From contig NC_064619.1 in NCBI RefSeq assembly GCF_023898315.1, forward strand, positions 346,900,650 to 346,964,649: a DNA stretch of 64,000 nucleotides. The letters run 5' to 3'. Each line of letters starts with the position of its first letter. Within the stretch, counting starts at the first letter, position 1. Of the stretch, positions 21,694 through 34,061 are shown in pieces. Position numbers and translations under genes: made by a program. The DNA comes from Schistocerca nitens (lineage: Eukaryota; Arthropoda; Insecta; Orthoptera; Acrididae). The notes beneath the pieces were generated by a model. The model had not been told where the DNA came from. It was given only the letters and a program-made list of their open reading frames with translations, and made no database searches.

Positions 21694-22211
21694 TTCCTAT
21701 TGCCTATGATCTTTTCTTCCTCTTTAACAGTTTGGATGTGTCGAAGTTACAACAGTTGTGGAACATCTTGCCTGAGGAGAAGTTCAACGGCTTTATGATA
21801 TCCTTCCCAGCAGAATCAGTGCATGCAAATAGACCAGAGGAGGGGCAACGTCCGATTTATAACTGGTCTCATCCTGGCAAGTTCTTTGTAAATGTGACTC
21901 GATGTTGTAGCGACTGAATTAACAGCATGTACTCTCTCAGTCCTGTAGTAGTGTATTTTTGAGTTAAACCTGTGTAGTGTGTCTGCATTTATGCTGCAGA
22001 CTATGTCGAAGCAAGCACTGCGCTCTGTCCATTCAAAAATATTCCTTGATTTACTCCCATACTAGCTGCACATACACCTAACGATAGAGACTAAAGCCAC
22101 ACCGGAACTAAAGCTAAGGAATTGTCAGAAAACTGCAAAGTATGTGACACGACGAGTGCGTAAACACAAGCTGAATATGGTAACCAGTTCCTCGTATAAT
22201 ATGCGTGATTA
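21694..22211. other. Unassigned stretch
   Basis: No supported gene or repeat. A 61-codon frame at 21732-21917 has no signature. Confidence 0.45.
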
Positions 22212-22217
22212 TAAATG

Positions 22218-23611
22218 TTGTTGTTGTTGTTGTTGTTGTTGTTGTGGTCTTCAGTCCTGAGACTGGTTTGATGCAGCTCTCCATGCTACTCTATCCTGTG
22301 CAAGCTTTTTCATCTCCCAGTACCTACTGCAACCTACATCCTTCTGAATCTGCTTAGTGTATTGATCTCTTCGTCTCCCTCTACGATTTTTACCCTCCAC
22401 GCTGCCCTCCAATACTAAATTGGTGATCCCTTGATGCCTCAGAACATGTCCTACCAACCGATCCCTTCTTCTGGTCAAGTTGTGCTACAAACTTCTCTTC
22501 TCCCCAATCCTATTCAATACTTCCTCATTAGTTATGTGATCTACCCATCTAATCTTCAGCATTCTTCTGTAGCACCACATTTCGAAAGCTTCTATTCTCT
22601 TCTTGTCCAAACCTATTTATCGTCCATGTTTCACTTCCATACATGGCTACACTCCATACAAATACTTTCAGAAATGACTTCCTGACACTTAAATCTATAC
22701 TCGATGTTAACAAATTTCTCTTCTTCAGAAACGGTTTCCTTGCCATTGCCAGTCTACATTTTATATCCTCTCTACTTCGACCATCATCAGTTATTTTGCT
22801 CCCCAAATAGCAAAACTCCTTTACTACTTTAAGTGTCTCATTTCCTAATCTAATTCCCTCAGCATCACCCGACTTAATTAGACTACATTCCATTATCCTT
22901 GTTTTGCTTTTGTTGATGTTCATCTTATATCCTCCTTTCAAGACACTGTCCATTCTATTCAACTGCTCTTCCAAGTCCTTTGCTGTCTCTGACAGAATTA
23001 CAATGTCATCGGCGAACCTCAAAGTTTTTATTTCTTCTCCATGAATTTTAATACCTACTCCGAATTTTTCTTTTGATTCCTTTACTGCTTGCTCAATATA
23101 CAGATTGAACAACATCGGGGAGAGGCTACAACCCTGTCTCACTCCCTTCCCAACCACTGCTTCCCTTTCATGCCCCTCGACTCTTATAACTGCCATCTGG
23201 TTTCTGTACAAATTGTAAATAGCCTTTCGCTCCCTGTATTTTAACCCTGCCACCTTTAGAATTTGAAAGAGAGTATTCCAGTCAACATTGTCAAAAGCTT
23301 TCTCTAAGTCTACAAATGCTCGAAACGTAGGTTTGCCTTTCCTTAATCTTTCTTCTAAGATAAGTCGTAAGGTCAGTATTGCCTCACGTGTTCCAGTGTT
23401 TCTACGGAATCCAAACTGATCTTCCCCGAGGTTGGCTTCTACTAGTTTTTCCATTCGTCTGTAAAGAATTCGTGTTAGTATTTTGCAGCTGTGACTTATT
23501 AAACTGATAGTTCGGTAATTTTCACATCTGTCAACACCTGCTTTCTTTGGGATTGGAATTATTATATTCTTCTTGAAGTCTGAGGGTATTTCGCCTGTTT
23601 CATACATCTTG
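22218..23611 (-). mobile_element. 5'-truncated LINE (GTT/CAA-tailed family), minus strand
   Basis: On the minus strand the copy runs from the middle of the ORF to a CAA-repeat tail (seen as GTT repeats at 22218-22243). It carries most of the reverse transcriptase: MYETGEIPSDFKKNIIIPIP, ENYRTISLISHSCKIL, GEDQFGFRRNTGTREAI, FVDLEKAFDNVDW, GVRQGCSLSPMLFNLY and LRFADDIVILSET (YADD-like site intact, FADD), then YLGSKITDDG and GSETWTINR. A frameshift near 22600 separates the last segment (RRRDRLVGHVLRHQGITNLV). TAAATG at 22212-22217 and 23612-23617 may be a short target duplication. The endonuclease half is absent through 5' truncation. Confidence 0.9.
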
Positions 23612-23617
23612 TAAATG

Positions 23618-25087
23618 AATATATTGTGAATATAAATGTAAATAGATGTGAAGGGGAAATAGGGGCAAGTGATCTGCAAACTCTGCTATTACGATTTTTT
23701 GTTTTGAAACATATTACAAACTAAGAAAAATTTGTAACTCTTCTATTATGATGTACTTTTAAACGACTTTTAATTATTGTGCCATTTGAACTCTCGGGGA
23801 CAAGTACAACGGAAAGTGCTATATGCTCTTCCTGTATTCGTTACGGTCTGTTAATCAGGTTTACTGGCTTGGAGGCAAGAGCCATATGTTGTCAGCTGTC
23901 GTTACCGCCAGTAACAAATTTACTGGCTCCGGAATTTCCCCGTGACATTTCATTCCTGTGAGAACTGTCGCACCCGTTTGTGCTAAAGTCACAAAGCATG
24001 ACGTTTCGTATTAGAACTCTCATTAGACGAAATTTCTAGGCAATTTCCACTCTGATGGATAATAAAATCAACCCAAAAATAATTATGAAGTTGTAGCTGT
24101 AATTATTCTAAAATATCAATAATGAACGTCACTTCTTGTGATTACTATATTTCGTCGACTGAAAGGAATAAGCCGTACATGGTGTTATACTTCATCACGT
24201 AATCAATTTTATTAGTCCAAAGCATACTGATACCTTTGTATGAAGACGAATGTACTCTTCCAGAAAATAAGAATGAGTGGATTCTAACACTGCCGTAATT
24301 AATTTTATATTATTCCTAAGTAACCAGCGAGTCACGTCAATATTGGTAATGATTCATTTTCCGCGTCATCAAGTTCCTCTGCATCGTCACGTGATCTCTG
24401 ACTAACACCAGAAGCAACGCGAATTTTCTAGTATTTAGAAAGATGTATGTCACAAGCCATAAGCGAATCACAGTCTCCCGCTCTCTTTTAAGAATCGTTA
24501 CTGAGAGATATAAGAAGGATAGAAAGAAAAATTATACAAAAGAAGTCATCTACAAAGCATGAGAATAACGCTGTCGAATTTAGTTGATGACATTGCAATT
24601 CTGACTAAAACTAGCCTACTTGGAAAGATGGAACCAGAAAGAGAAGAAACAAATAAATGAGAAAGAGACAATCGCTCTAGTACCGATAATCGCTGTAGAC
24701 AGATTACGGCGAACTAAACCCTCGGGTAACGGACAACAAACTTAATTTCTGATGACAAGAAACCACTTTCAAACAATCTGTGAGAGATATATCCCGTAAA
24801 TGTCAGGGAGTAAGTTGTAGAAGTTTCGCTGACAACAGGTAATACACAGTCTACCTATCTTAAAGAAACGTATTTACTTTAAAAAAACCAATCTTTGAAC
24901 GTAACTATAGACTATCGGCTGCAATAAATTTTATAAAGTTTCTCACACACCTACAGTGTGACACAATGCTTGTTTTAGGATTTGATTTCGTTTTCAAAGT
25001 CGTCGATCGCCAGGAAAGTACCGTTGTAATTAAAAACGGTGACAATTTCACAGGGGCTACGCAGTGATATTTTGTATCGAAGAAAAT
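23618..25087. other. AT-rich gene-free stretch
   Basis: About 1.5 kb with no recognisable gene or repeat family. Confidence 0.5.
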
Positions 25088-25462
<375 letters not shown>

Positions 25463-25474
25463 ATGTGTGTGTGT

Positions 25475-25510
<36 letters not shown>
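25463..25510. repeat. (TG)n(GA)n microsatellite
   Basis: GT repeats followed by GA repeats directly after the hairpin, the same order as in its centre. Confidence 0.9.
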
Positions 25511-26867
25511 TCTATTTCTTCCAGTCGTATAGTGGATAATCAGATAATTGCACATTCACGAAGAATCGACCCTTTTCAGTAAGCTGTAAGATGGAACAAC
25601 ACCAACACACACACCTACACATGCTGGCACAATTAAAATATCTCTAAAACATTTCCAGTAACTTTCAGATTTTATGAGTGCCATAGTCCCAGAATACCAG
25701 TCGTGAAGTTCACCTTATTATCCATGTCTTTAAAATGACTTGTATATGACTATTTAACTTAAATCTTATCCATTGCTGTTTACCCACTACTATTTGTATG
25801 AACTCTTACAAACGAAATCTTTCAAAATATCCATACCTCTAACATTAATTCTGAAGAACTCAGGATTTCAGTTAATTAACGATGAGCAGGGAACAGTATA
25901 CGTATCAATGCAAAATTGATTCCTAGATGAAATGTAACTTTGGATAACTAAATGACTCACTTTGACCGCTGCTCAGCGAAATATTATCATGCTTTGATCA
26001 CTAACTACACCAGATGGCGAGGGCAAGAGAAACCATTCTTACCAGTCGCTGTTCACTTCTCTGTGCGTCGACCTGTTTGAACGGAATATTCCAGGTATCT
26101 GCGAGTACGTGAGTCCCTGTGTGGAAATTTCCACCTACGTAATCACCTTGTCCTCTGTGATGTGATAAGTAGCAGCGTAAGAGTCACTCGCCGAATGAAA
26201 CAGAATACTTCATTTCACTTTTAATATTGGCTGTTATGACGCTATGAAATGTACCTAACTACTCTAGATTGAATTTTGTGAAGGAACTACCACATTTTTA
26301 TCGTAATAATGTTATCGCATTCCACGTTAAATACCAAACAAAGGGATATGTGGATTAGCGGCTAATATTATCTGAGGAATATTTTGAATACTGGAAAATG
26401 TTAATTATAAAGCAACATTGAAGAAAGTAGAAGGCATATCACAGGAGAATTCCACAATGTGAGATGGTCCAGGGTCTCTCGGTACGTCTACTCCATGGCA
26501 AAACAAGGCCTGTGACAACGTTGAAAGTGTGTGACATTATTCACTTACAAATGAATGTGGAAGCACATCAGAGGCCGAAAGCTATGAGATAATTTTCCAC
26601 ATAAACTTGGTGAACCACGAAATGTATTATTTCAATCATGTAAATCTCTATGAACGTAAGGAAATTTTTCCTGAAACTATATAAATGAAATGTAATTTTA
26701 TACGGAAATGAAACGTGGGTAGTAGAGACTGCAGGCAAGTATATGACCTTCAGAGATATGATCTTGCAGATCTGACGATAGACTAGCTGATGGGATATTT
26801 AACTAGCGAACCAGGCAACGCTTCGAAATTCCTAAATATTTATAGGAACTGGATGCAGATCCTAATA
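25511..26867. other. Gene-free AT-rich stretch
   Basis: No gene or recognised element in about 1.36 kb. Confidence 0.5.
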
Positions 26868-27090
26868 TCTCTGTCTCTCCATTCCCTCTGTCTCTCTGTA
26901 TGAATCCTCCTCCCCCCTCTCTTTGACCACCCCCTAATCCTGCCGCCTTCCTTTGCCATCGTCTGCTCCTGCCTACTCTCTCTGTCTATCTCCTCTTCAC
27001 CCTATCACTGTCCATCTCCTCCACACCCCTCTCTATGCTCATTTCCTCCCCGCTCACCCTTCTGACAACCACCTAATTCCCACCTTCTAT
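26868..27090. repeat. Pyrimidine-rich degenerate repeat
   Basis: C/T-rich sequence with irregular recurrence of TCTCTGTC, TGTCCATCTCCTCC and CCTCTCT words. The tract at 48480-49075 has the same vocabulary (TGTCCATCTCCT), so both may come from one repeat family. Function unknown. Confidence 0.55.
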
Positions 27091-27337
27091 TTGACTTTCA
27101 GCTTTGATTAGATTATATCAGATTTACTTTCATTCCAATTGAACCGTAGTGAGGAGGTCCTCCAGGATTTGTGTACTGGTGTTGGAAAGGAGACATTGAT
27201 CTGGAGTTGAAGTCGCTTAAGATTAACTGGTAAATCGACTGGGATCATTGGCATACATCGTATAAGAGAGACCTCTCAAGTTGATCGGCGAGAAAAGCAA
27301 ATTCAACGTCAGATTTTACTTGGTTTTAATCTTCGAA

Positions 27338-28275
27338 ATGGTAGGAAGCAGTGGTTGAGAAGGGAGTGAGACAGGAGTTGTATCCTATCTCTGATGTTGC
27401 TCAATCTCTATACTGAGCAAGCAGTAAAGGAAACAAAGGAAAAATTTGGAGTAGGAATTAAAATCCATGGAGAAGAAATAAAAACTTTGAGGTTTGCTAA
27501 CGACATTGTAATTCGGTCAGAGACAGCAAAGGACCTGGAAGAGCAGTTGAACGGAATGGACAGTGACTTGAAAGGAGGATGTAAGATGAACATCAACAAA
27601 AGCTAAACGAGGATAATGGAATGTAGTCGAATTAAATCAGGTGATACTGAGAGAATTAGATTAGGGAATGAGACACTTAAAGTGGGAAATAACTTTTGCT
27701 ATTTGGGAAGCAAAATAACTGATGACCGTCGAAGTAGAGAGGATATAAAATGCAGGCTGGTAATGGCAAGGAAAGCGTTTCTGAAGAAGAGTAATTTGTT
27801 AACATCTTGTATATACTTAAGTGTCAGGAAGTCTTTTCTGAAAGTATTTGTATGGAGTGTAGCCATGTGTGGAAGTGAAACATGGACGATAAATAGTTTA
27901 GACAAGAGGAGAATAGAAGCTTTCGAAATGTGGTGCTGCAGAAGAATGCTGAAGATTAGACTGGTGGATCACGTAATTAATGAGGAGGTACTGAACAGAA
28001 TTGGGGAGAAGAGGAATTTGTGGTACATCTTGGCTAGATGAAGGTATCAGTTGGTAGGACATGTTCCGAGGCATCAGGGAATCACCAATTTAATACTGGA
28101 GGGCAGCGCGGAGGGCAAAACTCGTAGAGCGAGACCAAGAGATGAATACACTAAACAGATTCAGAAGGATGGAGGTTGCCGTAGTTACTCGGAGATGAAG
28201 AAGCTTGTACAGGATAGAGTAGCATGGAGAGCTGCATGAAACCATTCTCTGGACTGAAGACAACAACAAGAACAT
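27338..28275 (+). mobile_element. 5'-truncated LINE fragment, same family as 22218-23611
   Basis: The plus strand encodes, in one frame broken by TAA (27604) and TGA (28039), the end of the reverse transcriptase and the C-terminal region: LLNLYTEQAVKETKEKFG, LRFANDIVIRSET, YLGSKITDDRRSRED, GSETWTINSLDKRRIEAFEMW, QLVGHVPRHQGITNLILEG, ending near the CAACAACAAG tail. The catalytic FADD is FAND here, so one catalytic Asp is lost. Dead copy. Confidence 0.88.
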
Positions 28276-28829
28276 TAAAACCGAGTGAGAGGAATGGAAC
28301 GAAATATCACATTGTTGTGTATGCATATTTTGTTTAAAATATAAGGAGAAGGAATATAGTATACAGGAGAAACAGTTTGTTTAATGATTTAAGCATGTTG
28401 GTATCGTAGTTACAATTGACTATGAGAAAGAAACCTAAACCGCACATTTTCACACCACAGCATTTTTTTCCTCATCGTCAGATTTAACTGAAAACATGTA
28501 CAGCGTTGTTTAAAAATATATATAGCCTATGATCGTCTAAATGTTTACTAGCCAACTGTACAAAAAGAAAATTAGATTGATCAAGAACTTGCCGAAATTT
28601 TTGCCAACAAGGTCTGCCTATTTTAAGTACTGCGTGCATTATACATATTTTCTTTGGCTGTCCAAATTTTGTTACAGTATCGTGTGAAACTTTGAAGAGA
28701 ACAGGTAAAGAAGTTTTCGACCAGATTTAATTAAACATCGCGTAAAAATCTGACGTAAATGGCTGCGTTATGTCCGTGCAGAGGTCTATTAAAGCATCGT
28801 GCAAAAATGTCGAGTAAATCGTCAAGAAC
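28276..28829. other. Unassigned AT-rich stretch
   Basis: No supported gene. Two short similar segments (GCATCGTGCAAAAATG / CATCGCGTAAAAATC, near 28735 and 28794) hint at an old local duplication. Confidence 0.4.
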
Positions 28830-29868
28830 TTTTCGAGATTTTTGCCAACAACCTTTTACACAGATCCGAGAGAGACGCGCTGTAGCAAGCATCACACTGA
28901 CGCCATTCACGACTTCTGCGGTGTCAAGCGAGAACTCACTGGAGGCTAGGGTGGATGTCTGTTATGTTTTCTAATGAAGCCTGGTACTGTCCCGGTGACG
29001 GTGATGGCTGTGTGTTGGTTAGAAAGAGACCAGCTGAGGGCCTGCAAATAACGTGCCTTTGTGCAAGACACACTGGACCTACATCTGGAGTTACGATATG
29101 GGGAGCAACTTCGTATGACAGAAATAGAACTCTTGTGGTTATCCCACGCACCCTGACAGCCCATCTGTACGTCAGTCTGGTGATAAGACCTGTTGTGCTG
29201 GAATTCAAGAACAGCATTCCAGGAGGTGTTTTACAACAGGATAACTCTCGGCCTCATATGCTGTAGTAGCCCAACATGCTCTACAGAGAGGCGACATTTT
29301 GCCTTGGTCTGCTCGATCACCAGATATGTCTCCAGTCGAGCACATAGGGAACATCATCGGACAACAACTCCAGCGTCATCCACAAACAGCATTAACCGTT
29401 CCCGTACTGATAGACGAAGTGTAACAGGGATGGATCTCCATCCCGCAAACTGACATCCGGCTCTTGTAACGCTTGCACGTTTACATGCTTGCATGCAACA
29501 TTTTGGCGATTATGTCGAATATTAATTTACCAGCATTTCACATTTGCAATGAACTATCTGGCGCTTACATTAATCACTGACCTTGCAATGTTAATCAGTC
29601 TTGCAATGTTAATCACTTAAAAAATGGTTCAAATGGCTCTGAGCACTATGGGACTTAACATCTATGGCCATCAGTCCCCTAGAACTTAGAACTACTTAAA
29701 CCTAACTAACCTAAGGACAGCACACAACACCCTGTCATCACGAGGCAGAGAAAATCCCTGACCCCGCCGGGAATCGAACCCGGGAAACCGGGCGCGGGAA
29801 GCGAGAACGCTACCGCACGACCACGAGCTGCGGACTACTCACTTAAATATGTTCGCGAAATTTCACGA
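28830..29868 (+). mobile_element. Decayed Tc1-like transposon, split by a SINE
   Basis: The transposase remnant reads SVMFSNEAWY (28955 on; the first catalytic Asp is Asn), SGVTIWGATSY, then VLQQDNSRPHML (second Asp), and after a stop LPWSARSPDMSPVEHIG (Glu present, about 29308). The 3' untranslated part appears to run across the SINE at 29622-29838, because TTAAATATGTTCGCGAAATTTCA reads continuously when the SINE is removed. Stops occur throughout. Confidence 0.78.
29622..29838 (-). mobile_element. SINE family B, minus strand
   Basis: Carries the family B head (GGTTCGATTCCCGG B box, ACCGGGCG...) and the shared tail (CTAAGTTCTAGGGGACTGAT, CCATTTGAACCATT on the minus strand). It is flanked by TCACTTAAA at 29613-29621 and 29839-29847. 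Exact head end is uncertain by about 3 bases. Confidence 0.92.
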
Positions 29869-30130
29869 TGTCACGGTGTCACAGGATATCAGGTTTTTGC
29901 CCTGGCCCGCCAGATCACCAAACATGTCGCCGATCGAATATGTACAGAACATGGCGAAGCGACAGATGCAGCGCTGTGACCCAGTGCCAACCGCCACAGA
30001 TGAACTTAGGAACCAGGTGAATGCAGCATGGATGGCTATGCAGCATGGATGGCTATGTCACAGGACGCCATTTGCGCCTTATACGCATCGATGCCATCAC
30101 TCATGGAACTTGTAATCAGGGCCCATGGCG
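29869..30130 (+). mobile_element. C-terminal remnant of a Tc1-like transposase
   Basis: Encodes FLPWPARSPNMSPIEYVQ (29892 on, catalytic Glu in PIE) and the C-terminal helix region TDELRNQVNAAWMAM. A 17-base tandem duplication (GCAGCATGGATGGCTAT twice, about 30024-30057) shifts the frame after it. Different copy from the element just upstream. Confidence 0.8.
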
Positions 30131-30319
30131 GATCCTGTTTCTACCAGTCAACAGGCCACTTACTGAACCGAGGTGACTGAAATGCTAATCATTTCTGCAG
30201 AACATGCTAATGCACCTGTTCTGTGAATCTGAACGTCCTATTTCTAGTTGTTCAAGGGTTCTGCTTTTTTCTGAACATGAGTGTATTAGGTAAGTTAAAA
30301 TGTATGTATGTAGATATGC

Positions 30320-31715
30320 GTATGAAGAGACACTCAGCAGTCATATACAACCGCTCACTTGCAGAAAGATTCGTATTCACAGACGGGAAAGTTCAACAAA
30401 TCACACCAATACCCAAGAAAGGAAATAGGAGTAATCTGCTTAATTACAGATGCATATCGCTAGTCAGTTTGCAGTAGGATTTTGAGGACCTGTACTGTGT
30501 TCGAGCATTAAGAGTTACCTAAAAGAAAACGATTTATTGACAAGCAACCAACACGGATACAGAAAATATCGTTCTTGGGAACCACAACTAGCTCTTTATT
30601 CTCACGAAGTAATGAGTACTGTCGACAGGGGACGTCAGATTGATTCCACGTATTTAGATTTCTAGAGGGCTTTTCAGGCCGTTTTTCTCAAGCGACTTCT
30701 AATTAAGTTGCATGTCTGTGGACTATCGTCTCAGTTGTGTGACGGGGTTCGTAATTTCCTGTAAAAAACTTGACAGTTTGTAATAAGTGACGGGAAGTCA
30801 TTGAGTAAAACAGAAGTAATATCTGGCATTCCCCGAGGAAGTGTTAGAGGCTCTCTGTTGTTGCTGATCTACATGAACGATTTAGGAGACAATCTGAGCA
30901 GCTCTCTTCGATTGTGTGTACGTGATGCAGTCATTTACCGTTTTGTAAAGTCACCAGATGATCGAAAAGATTTGCAAAATATTTTGACAGAATATCTATA
31001 TAGTACAAAAAGTGGCAACTGACTTTAAATCACGAAAATGTGAAGCAATCCACGTAAGCACTAAAAGGAATCCGCTAAATTTCAGTTACACGATAAATCG
31101 CAGCAATCTAAAAGCTGTTAATTCTACATACTTAGGGATTACTATAACATGAATTGGAACTAACACGTAGACAGTTTTGTGGAGAATGAACACAAAAGAT
31201 TGCGATTTATTGGCAGAACACTTAGAAAATGTATCAGGTCTACTAAAGGGACTGCTTCCTATACGCTTTTAAGCCCTGTTCTGGATTGTTGCTGAGTGGT
31301 GTGGCATCTGCATCAGATAGGATCGACGGAGGACATCGATAAAGTTCAAAGAAGGGCAGCTTGTTTTGTATTATTGCGAAATAAGGGAGCGAGTACTACG
31401 TATATGATACACGGATTAGTGTAGCAGTCATAAAAACAAAGTCATTTTTCTCCTTGGCATTATTTTCTCGCTAAATTTCACACTCTCACTTTCTCCTCAG
31501 AGCGTCAAAATGTTTTTGTTGCACCCACCTACATAGTGAGAAATGATCATCTTCATAAAATAAGAGAAATCAGAGCTCGCACGGAAAGGTTTAAGTTTTC
31601 ATTTTTCCCGGACGCTCTTCGAGAGTGAAACGGCACAGAAGTAGCTTAAAGGTGGCTCGATGAACCTCCTGGAAGATACTTAATTGTGAATTGCAGAGTA
31701 ATCAGTAGATGTAGA
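30320..31715 (+). mobile_element. Jockey/CR1-like LINE remnant, copy 1
   Basis: Highly broken reverse transcriptase: TPIPKKGNRSNLLNYRCISLV (30405 on), GIPRGSVRGSLLLLIYMNDL (30820 on, the GxPQGSVLGPLLFLIYINDL block) and a C-terminal stretch resembling HLGITIT...LRFIGRTLRKCIRS near 31130-31240. The 3' end shows the AGTAGATGTAGATGT repeat (about 31701-31715), shared with the copy ending at 62325. Numerous stops; inactive. Confidence 0.75.
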
Positions 31716-32322
31716 TGTCCTAAGCCTATTTCTACAACATCAGTCCGATTACAGTTGCACGAACTCTAACTCGGCGGCTCCCAAGTTTCTGGTCACTGCC
31801 AAGGATGCGATAGCGCAACGCTCTACGTTTCGAAATGATGCAACGTTCGGTGTAACATGATCTCATCAGTCATTACTAACTTGTGTGTGAGAGCTGGTTG
31901 GGCTGAATCAATATAAATTTTACGCCTATATGTGTCTATTTCCCAGTGTTAAAAATGGACGTGAAGTCCCAAGCTGAGAACCTAATTTGACTGTACTTCT
32001 GCCGTTATATTTTTGGGTTTAAACAATGTTGTACCACCTAAAAACCCACAGAACCCGTTTCTCATCATATATTCTAAGGGGCATGATACATCGAAGGTTG
32101 TATGTGACTCAGAAGAAACAGTTGCAGTAAAAGACTTTTTATTTCTTCAAGACTGTGAGAGCCATATATGATACTTTTTCGATAGGAGGAAGTGTCATTT
32201 ATATTCTCATAGAGATCCTCTATTTTGTTGCATGTCTTTCAGTTTATAGCGCTACCAGAAACTGTTAAACGTTGATAACCCGTATTGTACTCCGTAGTGT
32301 AGTCGAGGACCTATCCGTATAC
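31716..32322. other. Unassigned stretch
   Basis: No gene or recognised repeat. Confidence 0.5.
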
Positions 32323-32680
32323 AGGGTGTTCGGCAATTCCCGTTAGAAACTTCTAGGACTTGTAGAGTGGAGTAAGTACATAATATTTTGAAGAGGAACT
32401 CATGTCTGGAAACGTACTGTTTCCGTTCTTCGATTGTTTCAATTCAGATGTTTAGCTCATCCACTTCGGCTTGAGTAATTCAATTAGGCGTGACGCAGTA
32501 CAGTTACTAGGTAACAATTGTAAGCAAGCAAACATAACGAAACGCCCATTTATCACGTAATCCCATTTGTTTGTATTAATACTTAAACATTACGTTACGT
32601 ATGTACTGTATGCTGAGCTCCTTTTTGTTTTGGAATAAAGTAAACATGTATTTTCCGAACACCATGCATATCCTATAACA
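32323..32680 (+). mobile_element. Possible DNA-transposon end (ACAGGGTGTTCGGCAATT)
   Basis: Begins TACAGGGTGTTCGGCAATTC, a form typical of the ends of short insect DNA transposons (CAGGGTGTT...). No coding and no matching right-hand TIR was found, so this is a weak call. Confidence 0.3.
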
Positions 32681-32802
32681 AAATCGATTTATGTATTATT
32701 ATTTACATTCTGCAACTTTTTCCAATGATTTGTAGAGGAAAATTTGGGTATTTGATACTATTTGTTTGAAGTGTCCCACATTCTGAACTTTTGGTTTGAG
32801 TA

Positions 32803-33008
32803 AGCCGGCCGGTGTGGCCGAGCGGTTCTGGGCGCTACAGTCTGGAACCGCGTGACCTCTACGGTCGCAGATTCGAATCCTGCCTCGGCATGGATGTGTG
32901 TGATGTCCTTAGGCTAGTTAGGTTTAAGTAGTTCTAAGTTCTAGGGGACTGATGACCTCAGATGTTAAGTTCCATAGTGCTCAGAGCCATTTGAACCATT
33001 TTTTTATA
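32803..33008 (+). mobile_element. SINE family A, full-length, plus strand
   Basis: Complete copy with GCCGGCCGGTGTGGCCGAG (A box), GATTCGAATCC (B box) and the shared tail ending CATTTGAACCATTT. Flanked by GTTTGAGTA at 32794-32802 and 33009-33017. Confidence 0.95.
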
Positions 33009-33017
33009 GTTTGAGTA

Positions 33018-33870
33018 TACTGTTCCAGAGTTAATATTTGTTTCTTAGAAATCGGAAATGTGTCTTTATCTGACGTAGCACTCTGCTGGCTTGTACGTAA
33101 GCGAACAATTGTCGTAGTACGTATACTCTTCATATGTCAAACAAAATTGCGTGAGTCGAACGATGCAACTCTACGTTGCTTAGGAGAAATCTGAGTAAAT
33201 AATACTTTTTTTCATTTTCACGGATTCTATATCTTGTAGTTGTAGATAGATGGTCTTCACCGCTTGATTAGGTATCGAAGAGAAACAAAAACACAGGAAG
33301 GAAAGACTCGTAAATTCAGTCAGTACAAGAACGGAGATCAAAATCGTCGTCGCCATTTTCAAAGGAACCACTTAACTTTTTTAGCGAAATAACGGAAAGT
33401 GTAAACCTAGATGGCGAGAATAGAATCTGAAATCCACTGCTTTCCAAGGCTAGCCCGTGTAGCAAGGACAAAGCTACTGCATTCAGAGTATGTGCAACGA
33501 GGTAGTTATTTTATTAATACTATAAGTATTCCAAGGAAATATCATGTCTATCAATGGGATTTACACTTTTACAATGACAAAAGCTAATTATGTTGACCCT
33601 AAGAACTGATTCGTTGAAATACAGATCAAAACTGTTTCAAATTACACTTCGTTATCAGCCTATATTTGCTACGTTATTCTAGCAATCTGTACAACGCTAA
33701 TAGTTCGCGAAGTATTTGTGGCAACACGTGTGCACGAAGGGGAATGTTTCAAAACAGCAGGCAGCAAAGAACAAACGGATGAGTGGGAAACATCCGTCAT
33801 CGCTGTGCCTCTCCTTCACATCCTGTTCTGACACTGCGCGGTTCGAGGAAGAGCGCGCTGAGAGAGGCGT
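33018..33870. other. Gene-free stretch upstream of the kinase gene
   Basis: AT-rich until about 33780, then GC content rises toward the kinase gene. No supported coding region. Confidence 0.45.
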
Positions 33871-33905
33871 AGATAAAAACTCTAGCCGTGCGGCTGCTTT
33901 TGTTC
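33871..33905 (+). promoter_or_regulatory. Candidate core promoter of the kinase gene
   Basis: A TATA-like GATAAAA at about 33872 lies about 190 bases before the chosen start codon, in a GC-rich CpG-containing stretch. No other evidence for a transcription start, so this is a suggestion only. Confidence 0.22.
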
Positions 33906-34061
33906 TAGCCGGTTTCACGTGGCCGCGGCCGGAAACGCTTACGTAACGGCGTGACGGGCTCGTGTTCGTGCCGCTTTAAAACGCGGCGTCCGCGCCAGCT
34001 GTACGGCATTCGCTTATCTCGACCGCCAGGGGCCAGGTGGAGCGGCAGCATCAGCGGAAGC

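Noticed and set aside
33951-34061. Start of the kinase at 33951
   Set aside because: That codon is GTG. In a eukaryote the first ATG in this frame is at 34062, and it starts a normally sized protein.
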